The notes beneath the pieces are model-generated. The model did not search any database. It had not been told where the DNA came from and worked only from the letters and a program-made list of their open reading frames with translations. A stretch of DNA of 64,000 nt. Origin: Pseudomonas oryzihabitans. GTDB taxonomy: Bacteria > Pseudomonadota > Gammaproteobacteria > Pseudomonadales > Pseudomonadaceae. Location of the stretch: contig NZ_CP013987.1 of the NCBI RefSeq assembly GCF_001518815.1, positions 3,804,501 to 3,868,500 on the forward strand, written 5' to 3'. A program made the translations under genes and the position numbers. How positions within the stretch are numbered: position 1 is the first letter of the stretch; each line of letters begins with the position of its first letter. Positions 26,347-34,685 of this stretch are shown piece by piece.

Positions 26347-27843
26347 ATGCGAAGATTCCTGCTGCTCGCGGCGCTCTGCACCACGGCCGGTCTGGCCCAC
26401 GCCCAGGTGGCCGGCAATGGCCTGCTCGACGTCTACCGTGAGGCGCTGGACAACAACGCCGACCTCGCCGCCGAACGCGCCGGTCTCGGCGCCCAGCGCG
26501 AAGCGGTGCCCCAGGCACGGGCCGGCTTGCTGCCGCAACTCGGCCTTGGCGCCCAGTTCAACGACACCCACACCAGCCTGGAGCTGAAGGACAATCCCGC
26601 GTTGGGCGTCCAGGGTGGCCGCTACAGCAGCGATCGCAGCAGCCAGCTGATCCAGGCTACCCTCAGCCAGCCCCTGTTCCGTGCCGACCGCTGGTTCCAG
26701 CTCAAGGCCGCCCAGGCCGCCACCGAGCAGGCCGAGCTGCAGTTTTCCGCCGCCCAGCAGCAACTCATCCTGCAGACCGCCGAGGGCTATTTCAGCGCCC
26801 TGCGCGCCCAGGACGCCCTGGCCACCGCCCGTGCCGAGGAAAAGGCCTTGTACCGCCAGCTGGACCAGTCCCGCGAGCGCTACAAGGTCGGCCTGACCGA
26901 CGACACCGACGTGCTCCAGGCCCAGGCCAGCTTCGACAATGCCCAGGCCAACCGCTCGCAGAGCGAGCAGCAGGTGGCGGACGCCTTCCAGGCCCTGACC
27001 CGTCTGACCGATCGTGACTACGGCAGCATCGCCGGCATTCGCCACGACCTGCCGATCCTGCCGCCGCAGCCCAACGATGCTCGCCAGTGGGTGGACACCG
27101 CCATGCGCCAGAATCTGCAGCTGCTGGCCGCCGGCCAGGGCGTGAACGCGGCGCAGGAAACCCTGCGCCAGCGTCGCGCCGGGCACCTGCCGACGGTGGA
27201 TGCGGTGGCGCGCTACAGCCACAGCGACAACGATGCGGTGAATCTGCCCAACGCCGAGCAGCTGGCGCTGTTCGGCAGCCCGGTCAACAGCCGCAGCATC
27301 GGTATCCAGGTGGAGCTACCGCTGTACAGCGGCGGCGCCACCAGCTCCCAGGCGCGTCAGGCCTACCAGCAGCTGGACCGGAGCGAACAGCAGCAGGAAA
27401 GCCTGCGCCGCCAGGTGGTGCAGAACACCCGCAATGCCCATCGGGCGATCAACACCGACATCGAGCAGGTGCGGGCTCGACGGCTGTCCATCGCCTCCAG
27501 CCAGCGCGCCCTGAGAGCCACCGAGATCGCCTACCAGGTGGGCAGCCGCACCATCGTCGACGTGCTCGACGCCCAGCGGCTGCTGTACAACGCCGTGCGC
27601 CAGTACAACGATGCCCGCTACAACTACATCCTGGATACCCTGAGACTCAAGCAGGCGGCCGGCACCCTGGCGCCCAACGACCTGCTGGCGCTGTCGGGCT
27701 ATCTCGACCCCCACTACGACCCGGACCGCGACTTCCTGCCGCCGGACCTGGCCAAGACCCGCGCCGACGTCCTGCCGGCGCGCTCGGCTCAGGGCGTGAG
27801 CAATTTATCCAGTCCGGAGAGCAGGCGCTCCAGCGCACCCTGA
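26347..27843 (+). CDS. TolC-family outer-membrane efflux channel
   Basis: A 498-residue TolC-type outer membrane protein: signal peptide MRRFLLLAALCTTAGLAHA, then the two OEP repeats (LLDVYREALDNNADLAAERA; later RSIGIQVELPLYSGGATSSQ). Unlike the NodT protein at 5243 it has no lipobox, and so is the TolC proper type used by type I secretion and several pumps. Pseudomonas has this gene between thiC and waaA. Its last 55 bp overlap the 3' end of the convergent waaA gene; the C-terminal tail (ARSAQGVSNLSSPESRR) is probably unstructured. Confidence 0.93.
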   Translation: MRRFLLLAALCTTAGLAHAQVAGNGLLDVYREALDNNADLAAERAGLGAQREAVPQARAGLLPQLGLGAQFNDTHTSLELKDNPALGVQGGRYSSDRSSQLIQATLSQPLFRADRWFQLKAAQAATEQAELQFSAAQQQLILQTAEGYFSALRAQDALATARAEEKALYRQLDQSRERYKVGLTDDTDVLQAQASFDNAQANRSQSEQQVADAFQALTRLTDRDYGSIAGIRHDLPILPPQPNDARQWVDTAMRQNLQLLAAGQGVNAAQETLRQRRAGHLPTVDAVARYSHSDNDAVNLPNAEQLALFGSPVNSRSIGIQVELPLYSGGATSSQARQAYQQLDRSEQQQESLRRQVVQNTRNAHRAINTDIEQVRARRLSIASSQRALRATEIAYQVGSRTIVDVLDAQRLLYNAVRQYNDARYNYILDTLRLKQAAGTLAPNDLLALSGYLDPHYDPDRDFLPPDLAKTRADVLPARSAQGVSNLSSPESRRSSAP

Positions 27844-29054
27844 TTGGCGGCCAACACCGCCAGACCCGCCTGCCGGCGCCGCTCGGCTTCCGCCGGTTCG
27901 GCCCACAGTCGGGCCACGGCGGCGGCGATGGCCGAGGCTTCCGCTACTGTTTCCAGGGCGCCGGCGTCGCGCAACTGGGCGACGATGTCGAGGAAGTTGA
28001 ATACGTGCGGACCGCTGAGCACCGGCACGCCGAGAGCGGCCGGCTCGAGCGGGTTGTGCCCGCCGCGCTCGATCAGGCTGCCACCGACGAAGGCGACGTC
28101 GGCCAGGGCGTAGAGAAACAGCAACTCGCCCATGGTGTCGCCCAGCAGGACCTGGGTCTGCGGTTGCACCGCCTCCCCCGTCGAGCGCTGGATCACGCTG
28201 AAATCTTCGCGGCGCACCTCGGCCAGTACCTCGGGAAAGCGCTCGGGATGACGCGGCACCAGGATCAGCAGGGCATCGGGGCATGCGGCCAGCAGTTGGT
28301 GATGGGCCTGGAGCAGGATCTCGTCTTCACCGGCATGGGTGCTGGCGGCGATCCACACCGGGCGATGGCCCCAATCCTGGCGCAGGTCAGCCGCGCGGGC
28401 CGGCAGCTCGGGATCGATGCGCAGGTCGAACTTGATGGAACCGGTCACCGCGACCCGCTCGGCACGGGCACCGAGGGCCCGGAAGCGCTCGGCTTCCACC
28501 GGCGTCTGCACCGCGAGCCAGGCCAGTTCCGCCAGCATCGGCGCGGTCACCCCGCCCAGTTTTCCGTAGCCACGGGCGGAACGCTCGGACAGCCGGCCAT
28601 TGGCCAGGGCGATGGGAACGTCGCGGCGCGCCGCCTGGTGGATGAGGTTGGGCCAGAGCTCGGTTTCCATCACCACCCCCAGACTCGGTCGCAGCCGGTC
28701 GAGGAAACGCCCGGCCAGGCAGGGCAGGTCGTAGGACAGATAGCAGTGATAGACCTCGTCACCGAACAGGGCGCGAATGCGCTCCGAGCCGGTGGGCGTC
28801 ATGCAGGTCACGGTGATCGGCAGTTCGGGATGGCGTTGGCGCAGGGCGCGGATCACCGGCGCGGCGGCGATGCTCTCCCCCACCGACACCGCATGCACCC
28901 AGATGCCGCCGGGAGGTACCGCCGGTAGTCCCAGTGCCAGGCGCTCGCCGATACGTTGCCGATAGGCGGGAGCCCTGCGTCCGCGCCAGAGCAGGCGCAG
29001 CAGGATGAAGGGCAAGGCCAGGGTAAAGATCAGGCTATAGAGGGTACGGTTCAT
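27789..29054 (-). CDS. waaA: 3-deoxy-D-manno-octulosonic acid transferase
   Basis: A 421-residue inner-membrane GT30 glycosyltransferase that adds Kdo to lipid A precursor. N-terminal anchor MNRTLYSLIFTLALPFILL; then GIWVHAVSVGESIAA with the catalytic Glu of the family, VMETELWPN, SIKFDLR and FVGGSLIERGGHNPLEPAALG in the donor-binding domain. Length is normal. It is monocistronic here as far as seen, and convergent and overlapping with the tolC-like gene at its 3' end. Confidence 0.97.
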   Translation of the reverse strand: MNRTLYSLIFTLALPFILLRLLWRGRRAPAYRQRIGERLALGLPAVPPGGIWVHAVSVGESIAAAPVIRALRQRHPELPITVTCMTPTGSERIRALFGDEVYHCYLSYDLPCLAGRFLDRLRPSLGVVMETELWPNLIHQAARRDVPIALANGRLSERSARGYGKLGGVTAPMLAELAWLAVQTPVEAERFRALGARAERVAVTGSIKFDLRIDPELPARAADLRQDWGHRPVWIAASTHAGEDEILLQAHHQLLAACPDALLILVPRHPERFPEVLAEVRREDFSVIQRSTGEAVQPQTQVLLGDTMGELLFLYALADVAFVGGSLIERGGHNPLEPAALGVPVLSGPHVFNFLDIVAQLRDAGALETVAEASAIAAAVARLWAEPAEAERRRQAGLAVLAANQGALERLLSGLDKLLTP

Positions 29055-29099
29055 GGCGGCAGAGCTTAATGAAGCAAGGCCGCCAGTGCGAGCCCGATC

Positions 29100-30884
29100 C
29101 TAATGCGAATGCCGTGGCGTCCCGCCTTCGCGGGCGATCACCTTGAGGTGCAGGGTGGCCGGTTCCAGGCAGCCGCCGGTGGAGAGCTGGCCCACCAGTT
29201 GCCGATAGAGCTCCTGCCAGGGGGTTTGAGCCGGCGGCAGGTTGGGCGTCCATTCGGCGCGGCGGCGCTCCAGCTCGGCATCGTCGAGCAGCACATCGAC
29301 GCTGCGGGCGTTGAGGTCCACACGCAGCCGGTCGTTGGTCTTGAGCAGGGCCAGGCCACCACCCACCGCCGCCTCCGGCGACATGTTGAGGATCGAGGGA
29401 CTGGCCGAGGTACCGCTCTGACGACCGTCGCCCAGGCACGGCAGGGAGTCGATGCCCTTCTTGATCAGCGCCGCCGGGGGCGCCATGTTGACCACCTCGG
29501 CGCTGCCCGGATAGCCCACCGGACCGGCGCCGCGGATCACCAGGATACAGCGCTCGTCGATGTCCAGGGCCGGGTCGTCGATGCGCGCGTGATAGTCCTC
29601 GGGGCCTTCGAAGACGATGGCCCGCGCTTCGAAGCTGTTTTCCTTGCCCGGTTCAGCCAGGTAGGTCTGGCGAAAGGCCTCGCCCACCACCGACATCTTC
29701 ATGATGGCGCTATCGAAGAAGTTGCCGCTGAGCACGATGAAGCCGGCGCGGTGCTTGAGCGGCGCCTCATAAGGCTGGATCACGGCCGGATCCGAACTGG
29801 CGGCCCCCTCGGCGATGGCACCGATGGTCTTGCCGGAAACGGTCAGGCAGTCGCCGTGCAGGCGACCGGCCTTGAGCAGTTCATGGAGCACCGCCGGCAC
29901 GCCGCCGGCGCGGTGGAAGCCCTCACCCAGGTACTTGCCGGCCGGCATGCAGTTGGCCAGCAGCGGGATGTCCTCGCCCAGGCGCTGCCAGTCGTCCAGC
30001 GACAGTTCCACGCCCATGTGGCGGGCGATGGCGATCAGGTGCGGCGGGCAGTTGCTGGAAGCACCCAGGGCCGAAGCCACCACGATGGCGTTGTCGAAGG
30101 CCTCGCGGGTCATGATCTGCGAGGGGCGGACGTCGTCCAGCACCAGCTGGCAGATGCGCTTGCCGGTGGCATAGGCCATCTGGCCGCGTTCGCGATAAGG
30201 CGCGGGGATGCTGGCGCAACCCGGCAGCGACATGCCCAGGGTCTCGGCCAGGGCATTCATCGACAGGGCCGTGCCCATGGTGTTGCAGTGACCCACCGAG
30301 GGTGAGGCGGCGGTGGTCAGGGCCATGAAGCCCTCGTAGTCGATCTCGCCGGTTGCCAGCAGGTTGCGCGCGTGCCAGAGCACGGTACCCGAACCGATCA
30401 GCTCGCCTTTGAAATGGCCGTCCAGCATGGGGCCGCCGGACAGCACGATGGCCGGCAGGTCGGTGGTGGCCGCAGCCATCAGGCAGGCCGGGGTGGTCTT
30501 GTCGCAACCGGTGGTGAGCACCACGCCATCCAGGGGAAAGCCGTGCAGGATCTCCACCAGGCCGAGGTAGGCCAGGTTGCGATCCAGGGCCGCGGTGGGG
30601 CGCCGACTCTGTTCGGCGATGGGGTGCACCGGGAACTCCATGGGGATGCCGCCCGCGTCGCGGATACCGGCCTTGACCCGCTGGGCCAGTTCCAGGTGAT
30701 GACGATTGCAGGGCGTGAGGTCGCTGCCGGTCTGGGCGATGCCGATGATGGGGCGGCCGGACTGGAGTTCGTCACGGGTCAGGCCGTAGTTCATGTAGCG
30801 CTCGACATAGAGCGCGGTCATGTCGGCGTGGGCAGGGTCATCGAACCATTGCTGGCTGCGCAGCGGGCGTTTGGCGGAAGTCAT
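29100..30884 (-). CDS. IlvD/Edd family aldonate dehydratase (pentonate type)
   Basis: A 594-residue Fe-S dehydratase. Cysteines 59, 127 (TTGCDKTTPAC) and 200 (GHCNTMGTA) occupy the three cluster-ligand positions found in pentonate (L-arabinonate/D-xylonate) dehydratases that carry a [2Fe-2S] cluster, and the conserved serine region GDGRQSGTSASPSI is present near 480-493. It would convert a sugar acid to its 2-keto-3-deoxy form. Its operon partner, 32 bp upstream, is an FAH-fold enzyme of the sort that dehydrates 2-keto-3-deoxy-pentonate to alpha-ketoglutarate semialdehyde. True IlvD of branched-chain synthesis is less likely given this context. The exact sugar is not determined. Confidence 0.88.
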   Translation of the reverse strand: MTSAKRPLRSQQWFDDPAHADMTALYVERYMNYGLTRDELQSGRPIIGIAQTGSDLTPCNRHHLELAQRVKAGIRDAGGIPMEFPVHPIAEQSRRPTAALDRNLAYLGLVEILHGFPLDGVVLTTGCDKTTPACLMAAATTDLPAIVLSGGPMLDGHFKGELIGSGTVLWHARNLLATGEIDYEGFMALTTAASPSVGHCNTMGTALSMNALAETLGMSLPGCASIPAPYRERGQMAYATGKRICQLVLDDVRPSQIMTREAFDNAIVVASALGASSNCPPHLIAIARHMGVELSLDDWQRLGEDIPLLANCMPAGKYLGEGFHRAGGVPAVLHELLKAGRLHGDCLTVSGKTIGAIAEGAASSDPAVIQPYEAPLKHRAGFIVLSGNFFDSAIMKMSVVGEAFRQTYLAEPGKENSFEARAIVFEGPEDYHARIDDPALDIDERCILVIRGAGPVGYPGSAEVVNMAPPAALIKKGIDSLPCLGDGRQSGTSASPSILNMSPEAAVGGGLALLKTNDRLRVDLNARSVDVLLDDAELERRRAEWTPNLPPAQTPWQELYRQLVGQLSTGGCLEPATLHLKVIAREGGTPRHSH

Positions 30885-30916
30885 GATGGTCTCTAGTTGT
30901 TATTAGGAAAGAGCGG

Positions 30917-32098
30917 TTAGCGGCCCAGCAGGCCGCGGGCGGCCAGGTTGTGCATCAGGGCACCGAGGCCGAAGCGCCAGGCCGGGGCCTGGTCGCTGGT
31001 GGTCACCCTATTGTGCAGGGTTCCCAGCAGCGGGCTGGCGATGCTCACCACGTCACCCACCTTGTGGGTGAAGCCGCCGCCCGGGGCGTCACGGTCCTGG
31101 GTCGGGGCGAACAGGGTGCCGAGAAACAGCACGAAACCGTCGGGATACTGGTGGTTGGCATTGAGGGTCTGGGCGGCGAGATCGGTGGGATCACGACTGA
31201 TCTGCGCCATGGAGCTGCTGCCATTGAGGTGAAAGCCGTCTTCGCCCTGGACTTCCAGGGTCACCACGCACTGGCGGACCTGGTCGAGATCGAAGGTCTC
31301 GTCGAACAGGCGGATGAAGGGCCCCAGGGCGCAGGAGGCGTTGTTGTCCTTGGCCTTGCTCAGCAGCAGGGCGCTGCGGCCCTCGATGTCGCGCAGGTTG
31401 ACGTCATTGCCCAGGGTGGCGCCATGCAGGCGGCCGCGGCTGTCCGCCACCAGCACCACCTCGGGCTCGGGATTGTTCCACTGGGACACGGGGTGAATGC
31501 CGATGAGGCTGCCGCTGCCGACCGCGGCCAGCACTGGCGCCTTGGTGAAGATCTCGGCATCCGGCCCGATGCCCACCTCCAGGTACTGCGACCACATGCC
31601 CTTCTCGATCAGCAGGGCCTTGAGCGCCTGGGCGCGTGGACTGCCTGGCTCCAGGCCCTGCAGATCCGCGCCGATCACCGCCTGCACCTGCTCGCGGATG
31701 GCCACGGCGCGCCCGGCATCGCCGCCGGCCTGCTCCTCGATCACCCGTTCCAGCATGCTGGCGGCAAAGGTCACTCCGGCGGCCTTGATCACCTGCAGGT
31801 CGGCCGGCGGCAGCAGGTGCAGACGTGCGGGGTCGGCCTGCTCGCCACTGTTGGCCAGCAGGTCATCAAGGCTGCCGAGGTAGCGCCCGGGGGTATCGCG
31901 CAGGGCCTGCAGCGGCGCCTCTTCCTCGAACAGGGCGCTCAGCGTAGCGAAGCGTGCCGAGATATCGAAGACGCCGTCTTCGCGCAGCACCACGGGCGAG
32001 GGACCGGCCAGCGGACCGGGCACCCAGGCACGGCCCACCAGGGTGCCGGCCAGGCCATCGGCGGGAAGGGTATTGGCAGGCGAAAGACGAAGGGGCAT
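30917..32098 (-). CDS. Fumarylacetoacetate-hydrolase-fold sugar acid enzyme
   Basis: A 393-residue FAH-superfamily protein, long for the family and of the size of 2-keto-3-deoxy-pentonate dehydratases (XylX-like). Parts that mark the fold are AAGVTFAASMLERVIEEQAGG, the metal-binding segment VGIGPDAEIFTKAP and NPEPEVVLVADSRGR (acidic metal ligands). It is the first gene of the two-gene operon with the dehydratase. Together with the LysR regulator that diverges from it and the ACS transporter beyond, it suggests uptake of an aldonate and its conversion to alpha-ketoglutarate semialdehyde. The semialdehyde dehydrogenase that would finish the pathway is not in the window. Confidence 0.85.
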   Translation of the reverse strand: MPLRLSPANTLPADGLAGTLVGRAWVPGPLAGPSPVVLREDGVFDISARFATLSALFEEEAPLQALRDTPGRYLGSLDDLLANSGEQADPARLHLLPPADLQVIKAAGVTFAASMLERVIEEQAGGDAGRAVAIREQVQAVIGADLQGLEPGSPRAQALKALLIEKGMWSQYLEVGIGPDAEIFTKAPVLAAVGSGSLIGIHPVSQWNNPEPEVVLVADSRGRLHGATLGNDVNLRDIEGRSALLLSKAKDNNASCALGPFIRLFDETFDLDQVRQCVVTLEVQGEDGFHLNGSSSMAQISRDPTDLAAQTLNANHQYPDGFVLFLGTLFAPTQDRDAPGGGFTHKVGDVVSIASPLLGTLHNRVTTSDQAPAWRFGLGALMHNLAARGLLGR

Positions 32099-32172
32099 GG
32101 GCAGGACTCCAGGGTTGATGGGTCCACGCTAGGCAGCCAGACTGATAAACTCAAATGGGCTTATCTCATCAT

Positions 32173-32193
32173 TCGATAACCAATGCTTATCGT
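32173..32193. promoter_or_regulatory. LysR operator, copy 1 (divergent FAH / lysR promoter)
   Basis: TCGATAAC, five bases, CTTATCGT. It matches copy 2 at 33160-33180 (TCGATAAC-N5-GTTATCGA) except for one base in each edge of the right arm. GATAA and TTATC half-sites also occur at 32144 and 32161. The site overlaps the ATG at 32183, which argues against that start. Confidence 0.7.
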
Positions 32194-32206
32194 CCAGGAG
32201 GCGTCC

Positions 32207-33154
32207 TTGTCCGAGCCGTCGTTCAGCCAGATCTGCCACTGGCTCAAGTTTCGCCACCTGCTGCTGATCGACACCCTGGGCCGCACCCGCAACATGCACC
32301 TGGCCGCGCAGCAGATGAACCTCAGCCAGCCGGCCATCAGCAAGATGCTCAAGGAGATCGAGCACCTGCTCGGCTTCGCCCTGTTCGAGCGCCAACCGCG
32401 CAGCATGCCGCCCACCGCCCTGGGCGAACACGTGCTGCGTTACGCCCGGGTGGCACTCAACGATGCCCGCGACTTCGCCGAGCAGATCGACAGCCTGAGA
32501 CGCGGCGGTCACGGCCAGCTCAAGGTCGGTGGCATCTTCGCTGCCACGGCGGTGGCCCTGCCGCAGGCCATCGTCGCGATCAAGCAGCGCTGGCCGCTGC
32601 TGGCCATCGAGGTGGTGGAGCAGACCAGCGATCACCTGATGGAGATGCTCGACGACAAACTGCTGCACCTGGCGGTGGCACGCTTCACCGACGAAGCCCA
32701 GGCCCAGCGTTTCGACTTCCAGCCCCTGGCGCCGGAGCCCTTCCGTTTCGTGGTCAACGCCGATCATCCGCTGGTGGGCAGCGGCCCCGTGGGCCTCGAC
32801 CAGGTGCTGGCCTGGCCCTGGATCCTCTATCCCAAGGGCACGCCGATTCGCGGGCGCATGGAGCGGGCCTTCGCCGCCGCCGGCCTGCCGGTGCCGAGCA
32901 ACACCATCGATACCATCTCCATGCAGACCTTTCTCCAGGTGCTGCGCGCCGGCCCCATGATCGGCATGCTGCCCGAGGCCATGGTCGAGCCCTATCTCGC
33001 CAGCGGCGCGCTCAGTGCCCTGGAGCTGCCCCTGCACCTGCCGGCGCAGGACTACGGCATCCTTACCCGCAAGGGCGAACCCCTCGGCGAGGCGGCCCGG
33101 GAATTCGCCGCCATCCTGCTGAGCCACGCCGGTCGCGAGGAGTCCGCAGCCTAG
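32207..33154 (+). CDS. LysR family regulator of aldonate cluster (GbpR-like)
   Basis: A 315-residue LTTR. The helix-turn-helix is RTRNMHLAAQQMNLSQPAISKMLKEIE, followed by the linker helix and the substrate domain (QLKVGGIFAATAVALP, LGFALFERQPR before it). It resembles regulators of sugar-acid and galactose uptake. I use TTG 32207, because AGGAGG ends five bases before it and the upstream in-frame ATG (32183) lies inside an operator and lacks a ribosome site. It diverges from the FAH-dehydratase operon and precedes the MFS gene; the same 21-bp palindrome occurs in both intergenic spaces. Confidence 0.88.
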   Translation: MSEPSFSQICHWLKFRHLLLIDTLGRTRNMHLAAQQMNLSQPAISKMLKEIEHLLGFALFERQPRSMPPTALGEHVLRYARVALNDARDFAEQIDSLRRGGHGQLKVGGIFAATAVALPQAIVAIKQRWPLLAIEVVEQTSDHLMEMLDDKLLHLAVARFTDEAQAQRFDFQPLAPEPFRFVVNADHPLVGSGPVGLDQVLAWPWILYPKGTPIRGRMERAFAAAGLPVPSNTIDTISMQTFLQVLRAGPMIGMLPEAMVEPYLASGALSALELPLHLPAQDYGILTRKGEPLGEAAREFAAILLSHAGREESAA

Positions 33155-33159
33155 ACAGC

Positions 33160-33180
33160 TCGATAACGCGCCGTTATCGA
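33160..33180. promoter_or_regulatory. LysR operator, copy 2 (MFS promoter)
   Basis: TCGATAAC-GCGCC-GTTATCGA, a perfect inverted repeat with 8-bp arms, 140 bp before the MFS start and 5 bp after the lysR stop. Confidence 0.75.
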
Positions 33181-33320
33181 ATGATCCGCAAATGCCATTG
33201 GGAAAGAATCGCTTGCGCTCCTAGAGTGGCCTGGCGTTTCAGACGGCCAGTTCCACTTCACCGGCCGCCTTCGACCTCTTCATAACAACAACGGGCCCCA
33301 AGGCCCCGAAGGTCATTCCC

Positions 33321-34685
33321 ATGTTCGAAACCACCGCTCCCCAGGGCGCCGCTGGCGACGCCTTCGAAGAACGCACCTACCGCAAGGTGGTGCTGCGTAT
33401 CCTGCCGATCCTGCTGCTGTGCTACATCGCCGCCTACCTGGACCGGGTCAACGTCGGCTTCGCCAAGCTGGACATGCTCGACGACCTGGGCTTCAGCAAC
33501 ACCGTCTACGCGCTCGGCGCCAGCATGTTCTTCTGGGGCTATTTCCTCTTCGAGGTCCCCAGCAACCTGCTGCTGCACCGCTACGGCGCGCGCTTCTGGA
33601 TCGCCCGCATCATGCTGACCTGGGCCATCGTGTCCATGGCGGTGGCCTTCACCCAGCCGCTGGCGCACGCGCTGGGCATGCAGTCGAGCACGCTGTTCTA
33701 TACCCTGCGCTTCCTGCTCGGCATCTGCGAGGCAGGCTTCTTTCCCGGCGTGGTGCTCTATCTCAACTACTGGTTCCCGACCCAGCGCCAGAGTCGGGTG
33801 ATGTCCGGTTTCCTGGTTGCCCTGCCCTTCAGCCTGAGCTTTGGCGGCGTGCTTTCCGGCTGGCTGATGAGCAGCTTGCACGACTGGCACGGTCTGGCCG
33901 GCTGGCAGTGGATGCTGCTGGTGGAAGGGGTGCCCTCGATCATCATGGCGGTGGTGGTGTTCTGCTGCCTGAGCGACAACATCGACAAGGCGCCCTGGCT
34001 GGACGCCCGGGAAAAGGCCCTGCTCAAGCGCAACCTGGACCAGCACAACGCCGGCAAGGCGTCGCGGCTGAGCGAGGTGTTCTTCAACCCGCGGGTCTGG
34101 CTGCTGGTGTTCATCCTGCTGACCTTCAACACCGGCTTCTATGGCCTCGCCTTCTGGATGCCCTCGATCATCAAGAACGCCGGGGTCAGCGGCAGCCTGC
34201 AGATCGGCCTGCTCACCGCCATCCCCTACAGCGTCGCCCTGGTGGTCATGCTGCTCAACGCCCGTCATTCGGCGCGCACTGGTGAGCAGCGCATGCATGC
34301 GGCGGTACCGGCCTTCGTCGGCGCCCTGGGGCTGGTGCTGAGCGCCTGGTTCATCCACAACATCGTGCTGTCGATCTTCTTCCTCACCGTGGCCGCCTCG
34401 GGGCTGCTGGCGCTGATGCCGATCTTCTGGTCGCTGCCCGGCACCCTGCTCTCCGGCGTCGCCGCGGCGGCGGGCATCGGTATGATCAACGCCATCGGCA
34501 ACCTCTCCGGCTTCACCGGGTCCATGATCACCGCGACCATGGAAACCCTCACCGGCGACATCAACAACGGCACCTATGTGCTCGGCGCCTGCCTGTTCGT
34601 CAGCGGCCTGCTGATCCTGGCGATCCCGGCGTCGATGCTACACCGGGCGCCGACCGCCGTGCCGCTCGACCTCAAGACCGCCTAG
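33321..34685 (+). CDS. MFS sugar-acid transporter (ACS family)
   Basis: A 454-residue, twelve-TM major facilitator of the anion:cation symporter family, which carries hexuronates, galactonate, glucarate and similar acids. Family marks are YIAAYLDRVNVGFAKLDML at TM1 and FFWGYFLFEVPSNLLLHRYG at TM2, with GICEAGFFPGVVLYLNYWFP at TM4. Placed in the aldonate cluster, it is the likely uptake route for the substrate of the dehydratase. Its promoter region contains operator copy 2. Its stop shares CTAG with the stop of the convergent MFS gene. Confidence 0.92.
   Translation: MFETTAPQGAAGDAFEERTYRKVVLRILPILLLCYIAAYLDRVNVGFAKLDMLDDLGFSNTVYALGASMFFWGYFLFEVPSNLLLHRYGARFWIARIMLTWAIVSMAVAFTQPLAHALGMQSSTLFYTLRFLLGICEAGFFPGVVLYLNYWFPTQRQSRVMSGFLVALPFSLSFGGVLSGWLMSSLHDWHGLAGWQWMLLVEGVPSIIMAVVVFCCLSDNIDKAPWLDAREKALLKRNLDQHNAGKASRLSEVFFNPRVWLLVFILLTFNTGFYGLAFWMPSIIKNAGVSGSLQIGLLTAIPYSVALVVMLLNARHSARTGEQRMHAAVPAFVGALGLVLSAWFIHNIVLSIFFLTVAASGLLALMPIFWSLPGTLLSGVAAAAGIGMINAIGNLSGFTGSMITATMETLTGDINNGTYVLGACLFVSGLLILAIPASMLHRAPTAVPLDLKTA

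Noticed and set aside
29100-30884. Dihydroxy-acid dehydratase IlvD of isoleucine/valine synthesis
   Set aside because: The FAH-fold partner, the sugar-acid transporter, the LysR gene and the pentonate-type cysteine pattern fit aldonate catabolism better.
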